Shown piece by piece: positions 20,215-27,511 of a stretch of DNA of 34,127 nt. Each line of letters begins with the position of its first letter. The stretch's first letter is position 1. The notes below the pieces were generated by a model. That model did no database searches. It had not been told where the DNA came from and worked only from the letters and a program-made list of their open reading frames with translations. The DNA lies in NCBI GenBank assembly GCA_025964695.1, contig JAOPYK010000081.1, positions 1 through 34,127 on the forward strand, written 5' to 3'. The stretch comes from Streptosporangiaceae bacterium (GTDB taxonomy: Bacteria > Actinomycetota > Actinomycetes > Streptosporangiales > Streptosporangiaceae). The position numbers were made by a program, and so were the translations under genes.

Positions 20215-20237
20215 AGGCTAGCGAGGGGGTACGACAG
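20215..20237 (-). promoter_or_regulatory. Predicted uvrA promoter, PafBC (RecA-NDp)-like
   Basis: Minus-strand CTGTC (20237-20233), 12 bases, then TAGCCT (20220-20215) matches the spacing of the LexA-independent DNA-damage promoter of mycobacteria (TTGTC-N12-TAnnnT). The AGTG part of that consensus is not conserved. The -10 lies five bases before the GTG start. Confidence 0.4.
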
Positions 20238-20279
20238 AATCGCTCACAACGGCGGCACCCCACCTCACCAAGCACAGAC

Positions 20280-20293
20280 CGTACACGTGTTCG
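20280..20293 (-). promoter_or_regulatory. LexA-like SOS box upstream of uvrA
   Basis: The minus-strand 14-mer CGAACACGTGTACG fits the actinobacterial SOS box CGAACRNRYGTTYG at all but one position. It lies 70-83 bases before the uvrA start. One mismatch and the distance keep it tentative. Confidence 0.45.
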
Positions 20294-20472
20294 AAGCCGG
20301 ACACCCACAGAACGGTGTACGGTCCGTCCGCGGCCCGGGAGTTCGGCGGTGACTCCGCAGGCGTCCGCCGCGGGGGTCTGCGGACTCCAGAATACGTCCT
20401 GGACCCGGCTGCGGAGTCCGGCGGCGCGTCATCCCCGGCCACGCCCGCCGGCTCTCGCGAAAAGACCGGGAC

Positions 20473-20592
20473 ATGCCCCCAGTCGTGGCACCGGACGCTC
20501 GCGGCTCCAGCCACTCCTACCGGATCCGGGTCACCGACCCGCTCGGCAACGTCGTCACCAGCGCGCCCTCCAAGCCGATCAAGGTCGGCTGA
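20473..20592 (+). pseudogene. Remnant of a beta-sandwich (Fn3-like) domain protein
   Basis: A 39-residue frame ends in SYRIRVTDPLGNVVTSAPS, which looks like the last strands of an Fn3/Ig-like domain of a secreted protein. Nothing upstream in this frame (open from 20353) extends the domain; it is Arg/Pro-rich and reads as non-coding. No ribosome site precedes the ATG. It is most simply the 3-prime scrap of a deleted gene. The rest of 20211-20610 holds only the uvrA control region described above. Confidence 0.4.
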
Positions 20593-20610
20593 CCGGCGGC
20601 CGCGGTCCGG

Positions 20611-20808
20611 CTACCCGCCGTTGCGCTTGGCGAGCTCCGATTTGATGCCACCGACCACCGCCTGGAGGTGGTAGTCGCAGACGGCGTCGTTGGAGCGGCG
20701 CCCACGGAACCACAGGGTCTGGACCACGAAGTCGGCTGGATCGCCACACGGGCATGTCCGCGAGCTGTCAGGGTCAGCGGGGAGGACGGTGACACCAGAT
20801 GTGGCCAT
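20611..20808 (-). CDS. Small Cys/His protein of unknown function
   Basis: I do not recognise this 65-residue protein. It has C19-P-C21-G and later C44-D-Y-H47, a spacing that could hold one zinc ion, and a basic C-terminus ending SELAKRNGG. The start is taken as ATG 20808, with GGAG very close upstream. An in-frame ATG at 20868 would give 85 residues with a basic, less structured N-terminus and no ribosome site. The gene stands alone and is convergent with the remnant at 20473-20592. Confidence 0.6.
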   Translation of the reverse strand: MATSGVTVLPADPDSSRTCPCGDPADFVVQTLWFRGRRSNDAVCDYHLQAVVGGIKSELAKRNGG

Positions 20809-21039
20809 GTCTCCAAGGTAGGCCCTAAACGTTCTTTTGTGAGCTGCGGCTTTGCGTGGAGTCACCATTCGTTATCGAGCGATTCACGGTGCGCGCACGC
20901 CCGGCTACCCGGACGAACGGCCGCCGACGCTCACCTGTCCTGGAGGCCAGCTTCCCCTTACCTTCCGAACCCCTGCCGGGGGTCCGGCGTCCAACGCACA
21001 TCCGGAACGCCGAGGGGAACTGGAGGCCGCAGAGAAGGC

Positions 21040-21055
21040 GTCCCACTTGTGGGAC
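21040..21055. promoter_or_regulatory. Perfect 16-base palindrome GTCCCAC-TT-GTGGGAC
   Basis: It lies about 100 bases before the cyclase-like gene and inside a stretch (20809-21154) where I see no gene. It could be an operator or a short hairpin. Confidence 0.4.
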
Positions 21056-21154
21056 CGGTGAGCACCGAGCACGTGGCGGTCTTCGACGACAGCGCACTCT
21101 CTCCAGTTTGGGGCGACTGCGGGCGCAGGCCCGCCCCTGATCTCGGAGGCAGCC

Positions 21155-21922
21155 ATGCGAAGTACCACATCACCGGACGATGCGATCATGATCGGCGAGT
21201 CGATGACGAGCGACCCGGCGGCGAATGCCGGGCGGCTCGTCTACCGTCTCCTGCTCGCCGTGGACATCGAGAAGTACAGCGTGCGAGGTGCGCGGGAGCA
21301 GTTCCTCGCCCAGACCGACCTGTCCCAGGCCCTGGAGACCGCGGCCCTGCGCACGGGCCTCAACCGCCGGCTCTGGGAGCGGGAGGTCCGCGGGGACGGG
21401 GAGCTCTCGGTCCTTCCGGAGAGCGTGGACGCCTCACAGGTCATCAGCGGCTTCACCCGCGAACTGGGGCGCGCGATCGGCGCGGTCAACCTCAGGCAGC
21501 CGCAGCGACCGAGGCTGCGGGTGCGGCTGGCCCTGCACCACGGAACGCTCACTCCGGGCCCGTTCGGACCCGCGGGGGACGCGCCGATCGTCGTCAGCCG
21601 GCTGCTCGACGCCAAGCCGGTACGCACCCATCTCGCCCAGCGGCAGGATCTCGACCTGGCGCTGGTGATCTCCGGCTCGCTCTACCAGGACGTGGTCAGG
21701 ACAGGGTTCTGCGCGCTGGATCCGGAGCGCTTCCGGCCGCTGCGCATCAAGGTGAAGGGCACCTCGTACCAGGGTTACACCTACGTCCCGGCCGGACGCG
21801 CCCGGCGGGCGGCGCTCATCGCGCAGCACAACGTGCCCCGGCAGCCCGGACCGCATCTGCCGCTCACTGCGGAGGCCAAGGTCCTCAGCCTGCCCCGCCC
21901 GGACGAGATCGTCACCGGCTGA
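21155..21922 (+). CDS. Nucleotidyl cyclase-like (class III fold) protein
   Basis: The 255-residue protein contains a class III adenylate/guanylate cyclase-like domain over residues 28-175. The first metal Asp (D37) is in LLLAVDIEKYS, the second (D81) in REVRGDGELSVLP, followed by LRVRLALHHGTL and GDAPIVVSRLLDA. The last segment corresponds to the GxxVNxAARL helix of true cyclases, but the Asn that binds substrate is replaced. Catalysis is therefore doubtful, and a nucleotide-sensing or scaffold role is possible. Such proteins are frequent in actinomycetes, often beside conflict-system effectors; no effector is adjacent here. The start is ATG 21155 with GGAGG five bases upstream. Confidence 0.72.
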   Translation: MRSTTSPDDAIMIGESMTSDPAANAGRLVYRLLLAVDIEKYSVRGAREQFLAQTDLSQALETAALRTGLNRRLWEREVRGDGELSVLPESVDASQVISGFTRELGRAIGAVNLRQPQRPRLRVRLALHHGTLTPGPFGPAGDAPIVVSRLLDAKPVRTHLAQRQDLDLALVISGSLYQDVVRTGFCALDPERFRPLRIKVKGTSYQGYTYVPAGRARRAALIAQHNVPRQPGPHLPLTAEAKVLSLPRPDEIVTG

Positions 21923-22021
21923 GTTCACCGGCGCACCGCCCCCGTCATCGGTGGGGCAGGTGCGCGAAGCCCGCGCCGGGTACGTCAAGATAGGTGCCGG
22001 AGCCGGCGGGAGGAGCATTGG

Positions 22022-22759
22022 GTGGAGGATCGGCGCGCGGCGCTGGCGGATCTCGACGCCGCCACCGAGCGGTTGCTCACCACGGCCGCCAGGCTGTCGG
22101 ACGAGGACATGCGCGCCCCTTCGCGGTTGCCCGGCTGGAGCCGGGGGCACGTGGCCGCGCATCTGTCGCGCAACGCCGACTCCTGCTGGAACCTGCTGGA
22201 GTGGGCCCGCACCGGCCGGGAGATCCCGCAGTACGAAAGCGCCCGGCGCCGCGAAGACGACGTCGCCCTGGGGTCCGGGCGCCCGGCCGCGCAGCAGCTC
22301 GACGACCTGCGCGAGTCCGCCGCCCGCTTCGCGCGCCAGGCCCGAACTCTGCCGGAGAGCGCATGGCACGCGACCGTGCGCGCACTCCACGGGTGGGAGC
22401 ACCCCGCGTGGTTCACTGTGTACCGGCGGTGGCGCGAGGTCGAGGTGCACCACGCCGACCTGGACGCCGGCTACTCCCGCGCCGACTGGCCGGACCCCTA
22501 CGTCGGCTGGGAGCTCACCGCGACCCTCGCCTGGCTCACCGAGCGCGGCGGGCTGGCCGCCGGGCGGGTGCGCGCCACCGACGCCGACCTCGATGTGCGG
22601 CTCGGCGACGGGCCTGAGATCAGCGGGCCTCAGCGGGAACTGCTGGGCTGGCTGATGGGTCGTACCAGCGGCACGATTTTGTCGATCACGAAGGGGGCGG
22701 CGCTGCCCGCGCCGCCGCCCTGGCCACAGGGACCCGCGACCGACCGGAGGCAGGCTTGA
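22022..22759 (+). CDS. Mycothiol-dependent maleylpyruvate isomerase family protein
   Basis: The 245-residue protein has the DinB/MDMPI metal-binding helical bundle. RLPGWSRGHVAAHLSRNAD at residues 35-53 supplies His ligands (H43, H47), and WREVEVHHADLDAGY near 137-151 supplies further Glu/His ligands. Members use mycothiol as cofactor or substrate, for isomerisation or thiol transfer, in actinobacterial cytoplasm. The true substrate here is unknown; no gentisate pathway genes are near. The start is GTG 22022 with GGAGGAG six bases upstream. Its TGA overlaps the TTG start of the MBL hydrolase, so the two are made together. Confidence 0.88.
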   Translation: MEDRRAALADLDAATERLLTTAARLSDEDMRAPSRLPGWSRGHVAAHLSRNADSCWNLLEWARTGREIPQYESARRREDDVALGSGRPAAQQLDDLRESAARFARQARTLPESAWHATVRALHGWEHPAWFTVYRRWREVEVHHADLDAGYSRADWPDPYVGWELTATLAWLTERGGLAAGRVRATDADLDVRLGDGPEISGPQRELLGWLMGRTSGTILSITKGAALPAPPPWPQGPATDRRQA

Positions 22760-23421
22760 GTTACAACGGAGATGTCAAGGTGGGCGGCAGGCCCGACGTC
22801 CGGGAGTTGCCCGGGCTCACGGTCACCAAGGTGGCCGTGGGGCCCTACGACAACAACGCCTATGTGCTGCGCTGCGCCGCGACCGGTGAGCAACTGCTCA
22901 TCGACGCCGCGAACGAACCGGACCGGCTGCTGGATCTCGTCGGTGACGGACCGCTGGGCCGCATCGTGACGACCCACCGTCACCAGGATCACTGGCAGGC
23001 GCTCAGTCAGGTCGCCAAGGCCACGAACGCCGCCGTCGTGGCCCATCCCTTCGATGCCGAGGCGCTGCCGGTGCCGGTGGCGGAGCCGGTGGAGGACGGC
23101 GCGACCGTACGCGTCGGGCAGGCGACGCTCGAGGTCATCCATCTGCGCGGGCACACCCCCGGCTCGATCGCCCTGCTCTACGACGCCGGGGGCGAGCTGA
23201 GCGCCACCCCGCACCTGTTCACCGGCGACAGCCTCTTCCCCGGAGGCGCGGGCAACACGTTCGGGGACCCGAACAACTTCAAGCAGCTCATGACCGATCT
23301 CACCGAGCGCGTCTTCGACCGGCTGCCCGACAAGACCTGGTTCTACCCCGGCCATGGCAAGGACTCGACCCTGGGCCGTGAGCGTCCCAGCATCCCCGAG
23401 TGGTGGTCCCGCGGCTGGTGA
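22756..23421 (+). CDS. MBL-fold metallo-hydrolase (glyoxalase II-like)
   Basis: The 221-residue protein has the metallo-beta-lactamase fold with the zinc motif THRHQDHW (H74, H76, D78, H79), then HLRGHTPGS, the bridging Asp in LFTGDSLF and the final His in YPGHG. Glyoxalase II-type thioester hydrolysis fits best. The start is TTG 22756, overlapping the upstream TGA (TTGA), with GGAGG five bases before it; no ATG or GTG gives the full N-terminal strand. Coupling to a mycothiol-dependent enzyme suggests hydrolysis of a mycothiol conjugate, which is inference. Confidence 0.9.
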   Translation: MSYNGDVKVGGRPDVRELPGLTVTKVAVGPYDNNAYVLRCAATGEQLLIDAANEPDRLLDLVGDGPLGRIVTTHRHQDHWQALSQVAKATNAAVVAHPFDAEALPVPVAEPVEDGATVRVGQATLEVIHLRGHTPGSIALLYDAGGELSATPHLFTGDSLFPGGAGNTFGDPNNFKQLMTDLTERVFDRLPDKTWFYPGHGKDSTLGRERPSIPEWWSRGW

Positions 23422-23464
23422 ACGGCGCCGGTCCGGGTCGGGCCCTCGGCTGTTTCCGCCGCGC

Positions 23465-24955
23465 TCAGACGATGACGCGCACGGGGGTGGTCTCCACGGG
23501 GCCGTTGCGGGTCAGATCGGCGTAGGCACCGGCGAGCCGCAGCACGATGTCCTCGATCACCGGCTCCGGGAAGGCGAACGGCAGCCGGAAGAAGCTGCGG
23601 AACCGGCCGGTGCCGTCCATCGCCTGTCCCGGCACGATCTCGACGCCGTGCCGCAGCGCCACCTGGGCGTAGGCGGCGGTGTCGACGCCCGGGACCTCCA
23701 CCCACAACGACAGGCCACCGTCCGGGCGGCGCCAGCGCCATGACGGCAGTCGGGCGTGCAGCAGATCCTCCAGCAGGCCCAGCTTGGCGCGCAGTTCCAC
23801 GTCACGGGCGGCCCGGAGCTCCTCCATCCGGGGCAGCAGCCGTGCCGCGACGGCCTGGTCCAGCACGGCGCTGCCGAGGTCGGCCAGCACCTTGCGGCGC
23901 GCGAGCCGCTCGATGATCGTCGCCGGGCCGCGGACCCAGCCGGTCCGCAGTCCGGACCACACCGTCTTGCCGAGTGACCCGAGGGTGAGCACGTCGGCGC
24001 CGGGCGGCGCGAAGGCGGCCAGCGGAGGCGGTTCGGGCGTGGACCGGAAGGCGTCGTAGGCCGAGTCCTCGACGATCGGCACCTGGTGGCGGGCGGCGAG
24101 GGCGGTGATCCTTTGGCGGCGCTCCCCCGACATCAGGGTCCCGGTGGGGTTCTGGTAGGTCGGCATCACATACAGCAGCGTCGGCCGGTGCCGGGCCAGG
24201 GCGGCCGCCACCTCGTCGGCGTCGATGCCCTCCTCGTCGAGCGTGGCCGACAGCACGTGCGCGCCGTGGGAACGGAACACGTCGGTGCATCCGGGGAAGC
24301 TGGGAGTCTCGATCAGCACGCTGCTGCCGCCGCGACGCAGGTAGAGCTCGCTGACCAGGCCGAGCGCCTGATGGGCACCCGTGGTGACGAGGACCTGGTC
24401 GGGGGCGGTGGGCAGACCGGTCACGGTGAAGTGCTCGGCGATCGCCTCGCGCAGAGCCGGCAGGCCCACCGCGTGGTAGCCGTCGGTGGCCAGCAGCGCG
24501 TCGAGGTCGGCGTCCAGGACCTCCCGCAGGGCCGTGCCCACGGCCGGCACCCCGGTACCGGCGGCCCTGGTCAATGAGATCACCGTGCCCGGTCCGTCGA
24601 CCAGGCGCTGGAAGATGGTCGTAGCGGCGCCGCCCCGTACCCGGCCGTCGTCGACGGCGGACCGGACCGGCACGTCGGCGGCGATCCGAGTGCCACTGCC
24701 CTGGCGGCTCTCCAGCAGGGCCTCCCCGCGCAGCAGGTCGTAGGCGGCGACGACGGTCGCCCGGCTGACGCTGAGCAGCTCGGCGAGCCGCCGTTCGGCC
24801 GGCAGCACCGCGCCCGCCGGCAGCGTGCCCTCTTCGATGGCCGAGCGGACGGCGGCGGCGAGCTTGCGGTAGAGCGGTCCGCTCCCGGTGACCCAGTCGC
24901 CCAGCAGTTCGGCCAGCTTGGGCGCGTCGATGGTCACCAGATCAGAGCGATCCAC
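23465..24955 (-). CDS. MocR-type GntR/aminotransferase transcription regulator
   Basis: The 496-residue protein fuses an N-terminal GntR winged helix (YRKLAAAVRSAIEEGTLPAG, LPAERRLAELLSVSRATVVAAYDLL, residues 28-76) to a fold-type I aminotransferase domain. The likely PLP lysine is in TLGSLGKTVWSGLRTGW. MocR proteins such as PdxR and GabR bind PLP and control vitamin B6 or amino-acid genes. No pdxST, gab or taurine genes are adjacent, so the target is unknown, possibly itself. The start is GTG 24955 with GGAGG five bases upstream. Upstream CCAAT/ATTGG repeats are candidate binding sites. Confidence 0.93.
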   Translation of the reverse strand: MDRSDLVTIDAPKLAELLGDWVTGSGPLYRKLAAAVRSAIEEGTLPAGAVLPAERRLAELLSVSRATVVAAYDLLRGEALLESRQGSGTRIAADVPVRSAVDDGRVRGGAATTIFQRLVDGPGTVISLTRAAGTGVPAVGTALREVLDADLDALLATDGYHAVGLPALREAIAEHFTVTGLPTAPDQVLVTTGAHQALGLVSELYLRRGGSSVLIETPSFPGCTDVFRSHGAHVLSATLDEEGIDADEVAAALARHRPTLLYVMPTYQNPTGTLMSGERRQRITALAARHQVPIVEDSAYDAFRSTPEPPPLAAFAPPGADVLTLGSLGKTVWSGLRTGWVRGPATIIERLARRKVLADLGSAVLDQAVAARLLPRMEELRAARDVELRAKLGLLEDLLHARLPSWRWRRPDGGLSLWVEVPGVDTAAYAQVALRHGVEIVPGQAMDGTGRFRSFFRLPFAFPEPVIEDIVLRLAGAYADLTRNGPVETTPVRVIV

Positions 24956-24965
24956 TTAAGCCTCC

Positions 24966-25040
24966 ATTGGCACTGTTGCAATCGATCCAATCATTCGAGA
25001 ATGGAAGGACCAACGCAAGTGGTCGGCCGAAATTGGATCG
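24966..25040. promoter_or_regulatory. ATTGG/CCAAT repeats, candidate MocR operator
   Basis: CGATCCAAT at 24983-24991 is an exact inverted match to ATTGGATCG at 25032-25040, and another ATTGG lies at 24966-24970. Widely spaced half sites like these are usual for MocR regulators, and the mocR start is just 11 bases from the first one. Confidence 0.5.
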
Positions 25041-25073
25041 AGAAATGGACTGCCTACTGGATGAGGTGGCATC

Positions 25074-25223
25074 GTGCTCCCCCTGATCGTCTTTACCGTG
25101 ATCTTCGTGATCCTGGCGATCGCCGGCCCATGGCTGGGCGCCGACAGCCGGGACGGACAGGACTGGAGGACCGCCGGACGGACCGATCCGCGAACTCCTC
25201 CGGACTCGGATCCGCGCCTCTAG
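25074..25223 (+). CDS. Small single-pass membrane protein (49 residues)
   Basis: The frame starts at GTG 25074, with GAGG seven bases upstream, and ends at TAG 25223. It encodes a hydrophobic segment (LPLIVFTVIFVILAIAGPWLG, residues 2-22) followed by a short polar tail rich in Asp, Arg and Pro. The frame is GC-rich at third positions like real genes here. It lies nine bases before the bL12-like membrane protein and may be co-transcribed. The family is not recognised and no function can be given. Confidence 0.6.
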   Translation: MLPLIVFTVIFVILAIAGPWLGADSRDGQDWRTAGRTDPRTPPDSDPRL

Positions 25224-25232
25224 GCTGGGCGC

Positions 25233-25748
25233 ATGATGGGACTTCTGATCTTGGTGGCGCTGGTGGCCGTCCTCGGCGGTGTGCTGCTGGTCGTGGTCGT
25301 CGTGGCCGCCGGGTCGCGAAGGAGCCGCGCGAACCCGATGGGCTACGCTCCGCCGGTGGGATACACCGGCCCGCCCGCCGGCCAGGTTGCGGCCGCGGGC
25401 CCGCACCAGGCCGGGACGGGAATGCTGCCGGGGCCGGCGCTGACGCAGGTGCGCATGCTGCTGTCGCGCGGCCAGAAGATCCAGGCGATCAAGGTGGTCC
25501 GGGAGGAGACCGGGATGGGCCTCAAGGACGCCAAGGACTACGTCGAGGCGATGGCCGCGGGCCGGATCCCACTGCAGGCGCCTCCGGCAGCGGTCCGGTC
25601 GGGCGGGGAGCCGGGCGGGACCCTGCTGTCGGAGCGGGTGCGGGCGTTCAAGGCCGCCGGAGACCCGGTCTCCGCCGTCGCGCTGGTGTGCGCCGAGACG
25701 GGCATGAGCCAGGGCGAGGCGGAGCGTTTCGTCGACGCGCTCGGCTGA
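25233..25748 (+). CDS. Membrane-anchored protein with ribosomal bL12 C-terminal-like repeats
   Basis: The 171-residue protein has one N-terminal membrane helix (residues 3-27), a Pro/Gly-rich linker to about residue 68, and then a segment like the L7/L12 C-terminal domain (KIQAIKVVREETGMGLKDAK, followed by DYVEAM). A second, weaker copy (RVRAFKAAGDPVSAVALV, then ETGMSQGEAERFVDAL) ends the protein. In ribosomal bL12 this domain recruits translation GTPases; here, without the stalk N-terminal domain and on the membrane, the role is unknown. ATG 25233 and ATG 25236 are adjacent starts. A hairpin terminator follows. Confidence 0.8.
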   Translation: MMGLLILVALVAVLGGVLLVVVVVAAGSRRSRANPMGYAPPVGYTGPPAGQVAAAGPHQAGTGMLPGPALTQVRMLLSRGQKIQAIKVVREETGMGLKDAKDYVEAMAAGRIPLQAPPAAVRSGGEPGGTLLSERVRAFKAAGDPVSAVALVCAETGMSQGEAERFVDALG

Positions 25749-25763
25749 GTCCCTCCCCCGGGA

Positions 25764-25783
25764 CCGTCAGGGGATCCTGACGG
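25764..25783 (+). terminator. Hairpin after the bL12-like gene
   Basis: CCGTCAGG-GGAT-CCTGACGG is a perfect 8-pair stem 16 bases after the stop. It also lies just before the winged-helix gene and could instead be an operator. Confidence 0.55.
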
Positions 25784-25815
25784 GCGCTGACAGGTTCGTG
25801 GTCCACCATGGACGC

Positions 25816-26943
25816 GTGAGCAAAGACGTGAAACCCCCCGCTGTCGAGGTCGATCGCGCGCGGGTGCTGGCCTACCGGGTGGTGGCGCACGAGCTGGACC
25901 GGTCGCCCGGCCGCCGGCCCGAAGATCTGGCCGTGCTCGGCGTGGGTGTGCAGGACACCCCGTCCGGTTCCGCGCGGCAGGCGCTGGCGGCGCGCACGCC
26001 GATGCCTCCCGTGGACGGTGCGCTGGCGCTGCTGTGGACGGCGCGCGGTGCGCCGCACCTGCATCGCTGGGCCGATCTGCCGGGGCTGGCCGCCGCCCTG
26101 TGGCCGATGAGCGACGCCGACGCCTCGGCCCGGATCGCGAGCGCCCAGATCAAGGAGGGGACGCGGCTCGGCGTGGCGGCGTTCACCGCGGCGGCGCGGG
26201 CCATGCGCGAGGTCGTCACCGGGCCGATGGCCAGGGGCGAGGTGAGCACGGCCGTGAGCTCCCGGATCCCGCGGCCGCTCACCTATCAGTGCTCGGCCTG
26301 CGACGCCCGGCACATCTCGGGCGGTCTGTTCCAGCAGGTGGGACTGGCCGCGGGGGTACGGCTCGCCGCAGGTGCCTCGCCCGCCGTGCTCGTTCCCCTC
26401 GATGACCGGCCGGAGGTCCCCGGGGAGCCGGGAGACCCCGCCGCGCTGGTGACCGCCTACCTCCGGTTGCTCGGCCCCGCCGGTCCCGCCGAGGTCGCGA
26501 AGTTCCTGGGCACCACCCAGGCCGAGATACGTCGGGCCTGGCCGCGGGACCTGGCCGAGGTGCGGGTGGACGGGCGCCGTGCCTGGCTGCCCGCCGACCG
26601 GCTGGAGGCGCTGCGTTCGGCGTCCCCGCCGCCGATGGTCCGGCTGCTCCCGCCGTCGGATCCGTTTCTCCAGGCCCGCGACCGTGACCTTCTGGTGCCG
26701 GGTAGGGAGCGCCAGAAGGCCGTATGGCGGGCCCTGGCCAAGCCCGGCGCGCTCCTGGTGGACGGCGAGGTCGCCGGAGTCTGGCGAGCGCGCCTGACCG
26801 GCCGGGCCACGCTGGAGGTGACGGTCACCGCGTTCGATCCGCCGGCCGCCGCCCTGCGTACCGCCGTGGACGAGGAGGCCGGTCACCTGGCCGCCGCCCG
26901 GGGCGCCGCCGCCGTCCGGGTGCGGTTCGGCACGGGGGGCTGA
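25816..26943 (+). CDS. Winged-helix DNA-binding (AlkZ/HTH_42 family) protein
   Basis: The 375-residue protein matches the large actinobacterial winged-helix family that includes the DNA glycosylases AlkZ and YcaQ. Recognisable parts are LAYRVVAHELDR, GVGVQDTPSGSARQAL, a middle HTH (LLGPAGPAEVAKFLGTTQAE) and the late LLPPSDPFLQARDRDLLVP. The QxQ catalytic pair of the glycosylases is replaced by Gln-Asp-Thr (from Q46), so glycosylase activity is uncertain. GTG 25816 is preferred; GTG 25798 would add six residues. It ends nine bases from the convergent VanZ-like gene. Confidence 0.83.
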   Translation: MSKDVKPPAVEVDRARVLAYRVVAHELDRSPGRRPEDLAVLGVGVQDTPSGSARQALAARTPMPPVDGALALLWTARGAPHLHRWADLPGLAAALWPMSDADASARIASAQIKEGTRLGVAAFTAAARAMREVVTGPMARGEVSTAVSSRIPRPLTYQCSACDARHISGGLFQQVGLAAGVRLAAGASPAVLVPLDDRPEVPGEPGDPAALVTAYLRLLGPAGPAEVAKFLGTTQAEIRRAWPRDLAEVRVDGRRAWLPADRLEALRSASPPPMVRLLPPSDPFLQARDRDLLVPGRERQKAVWRALAKPGALLVDGEVAGVWRARLTGRATLEVTVTAFDPPAAALRTAVDEEAGHLAAARGAAAVRVRFGTGG

Positions 26944-26952
26944 GCGCAGATG

Positions 26953-27456
26953 TTATTTGGGGCCCCGGATCAGGCGGGAGAGCCTGCGGCCGATGAGAAG
27001 GTAGGCCAGGACCACGCCCACGGTGTTGAGGATGACGTCGTCGGAGTCGAACGCCCGCCCTGTGATGAGGCTGCCCTGCAGGGTCTCGATCGTCAGTGAG
27101 ATGAGCCCGCACACCAGCGCCAGCCGCAGCGGACCGCGCAGCCGGGTGAATACCACGGGCAGCAGGACGCCGAGCGGAGCGAGCAGCGCGAGGTTGCCGC
27201 CGATCTGCAGCACGGCCTCCTTGATGCTGGGCCGGTCGAGGTAGAATCGCAGGGTGTGGCCGGGCTGGGTGTTGCCGACCGCCTGCCCGTGGTCGTGGAC
27301 CGGGGTGAGGGTGAGCCGGTAGGCCCACACGGAGAACACGCCGAGAGCGGCCAGGGCGATGAGGATGGCGGCCACTCGCAGCGGAGTGAAATACCACGAG
27401 GTCTTACGGCTCGTCTTCGCCTTCGACGAGGACCGTGTTCTGGCCAGCGTTGGCAC
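26953..27456 (-). CDS. VanZ-like family membrane protein
   Basis: The 167-residue protein has a basic N-terminus and four hydrophobic segments. The VanZ pattern is clear in the second half: GGNLALLAPLGVLLPVVF, then a charged loop, ISLTIETLQG and DVILNTVGVVLAYLLIG. VanZ relatives affect teicoplanin susceptibility in some Gram-positives, but most, probably including this one, have no defined role. The start is GTG 27456, with GAAGGGAA eight bases upstream; a longer frame to 27585 lacks a ribosome site. It is divergent from the ankyrin gene. Confidence 0.86.
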   Translation of the reverse strand: MPTLARTRSSSKAKTSRKTSWYFTPLRVAAILIALAALGVFSVWAYRLTLTPVHDHGQAVGNTQPGHTLRFYLDRPSIKEAVLQIGGNLALLAPLGVLLPVVFTRLRGPLRLALVCGLISLTIETLQGSLITGRAFDSDDVILNTVGVVLAYLLIGRRLSRLIRGPK

Positions 27457-27511
27457 AGTGGTGTTCCCTTCCGTGTCGCGCCCGCTTCGGACGTGACTTG
27501 TTGTCCCCGGG

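Noticed and set aside
17160-20645. A 1161-codon open frame on the plus strand opposite uvrA
   Set aside because: It is antisense to the fully conserved uvrA, is Asp/Val/Gln/Arg-rich and has no domain; it is a high-GC shadow frame.
20668-21993. A 441-codon plus-strand frame over the cyclase-like gene
   Set aside because: It is out of frame with the recognised domain, Arg/Pro/Gly-rich, and lacks a ribosome site.
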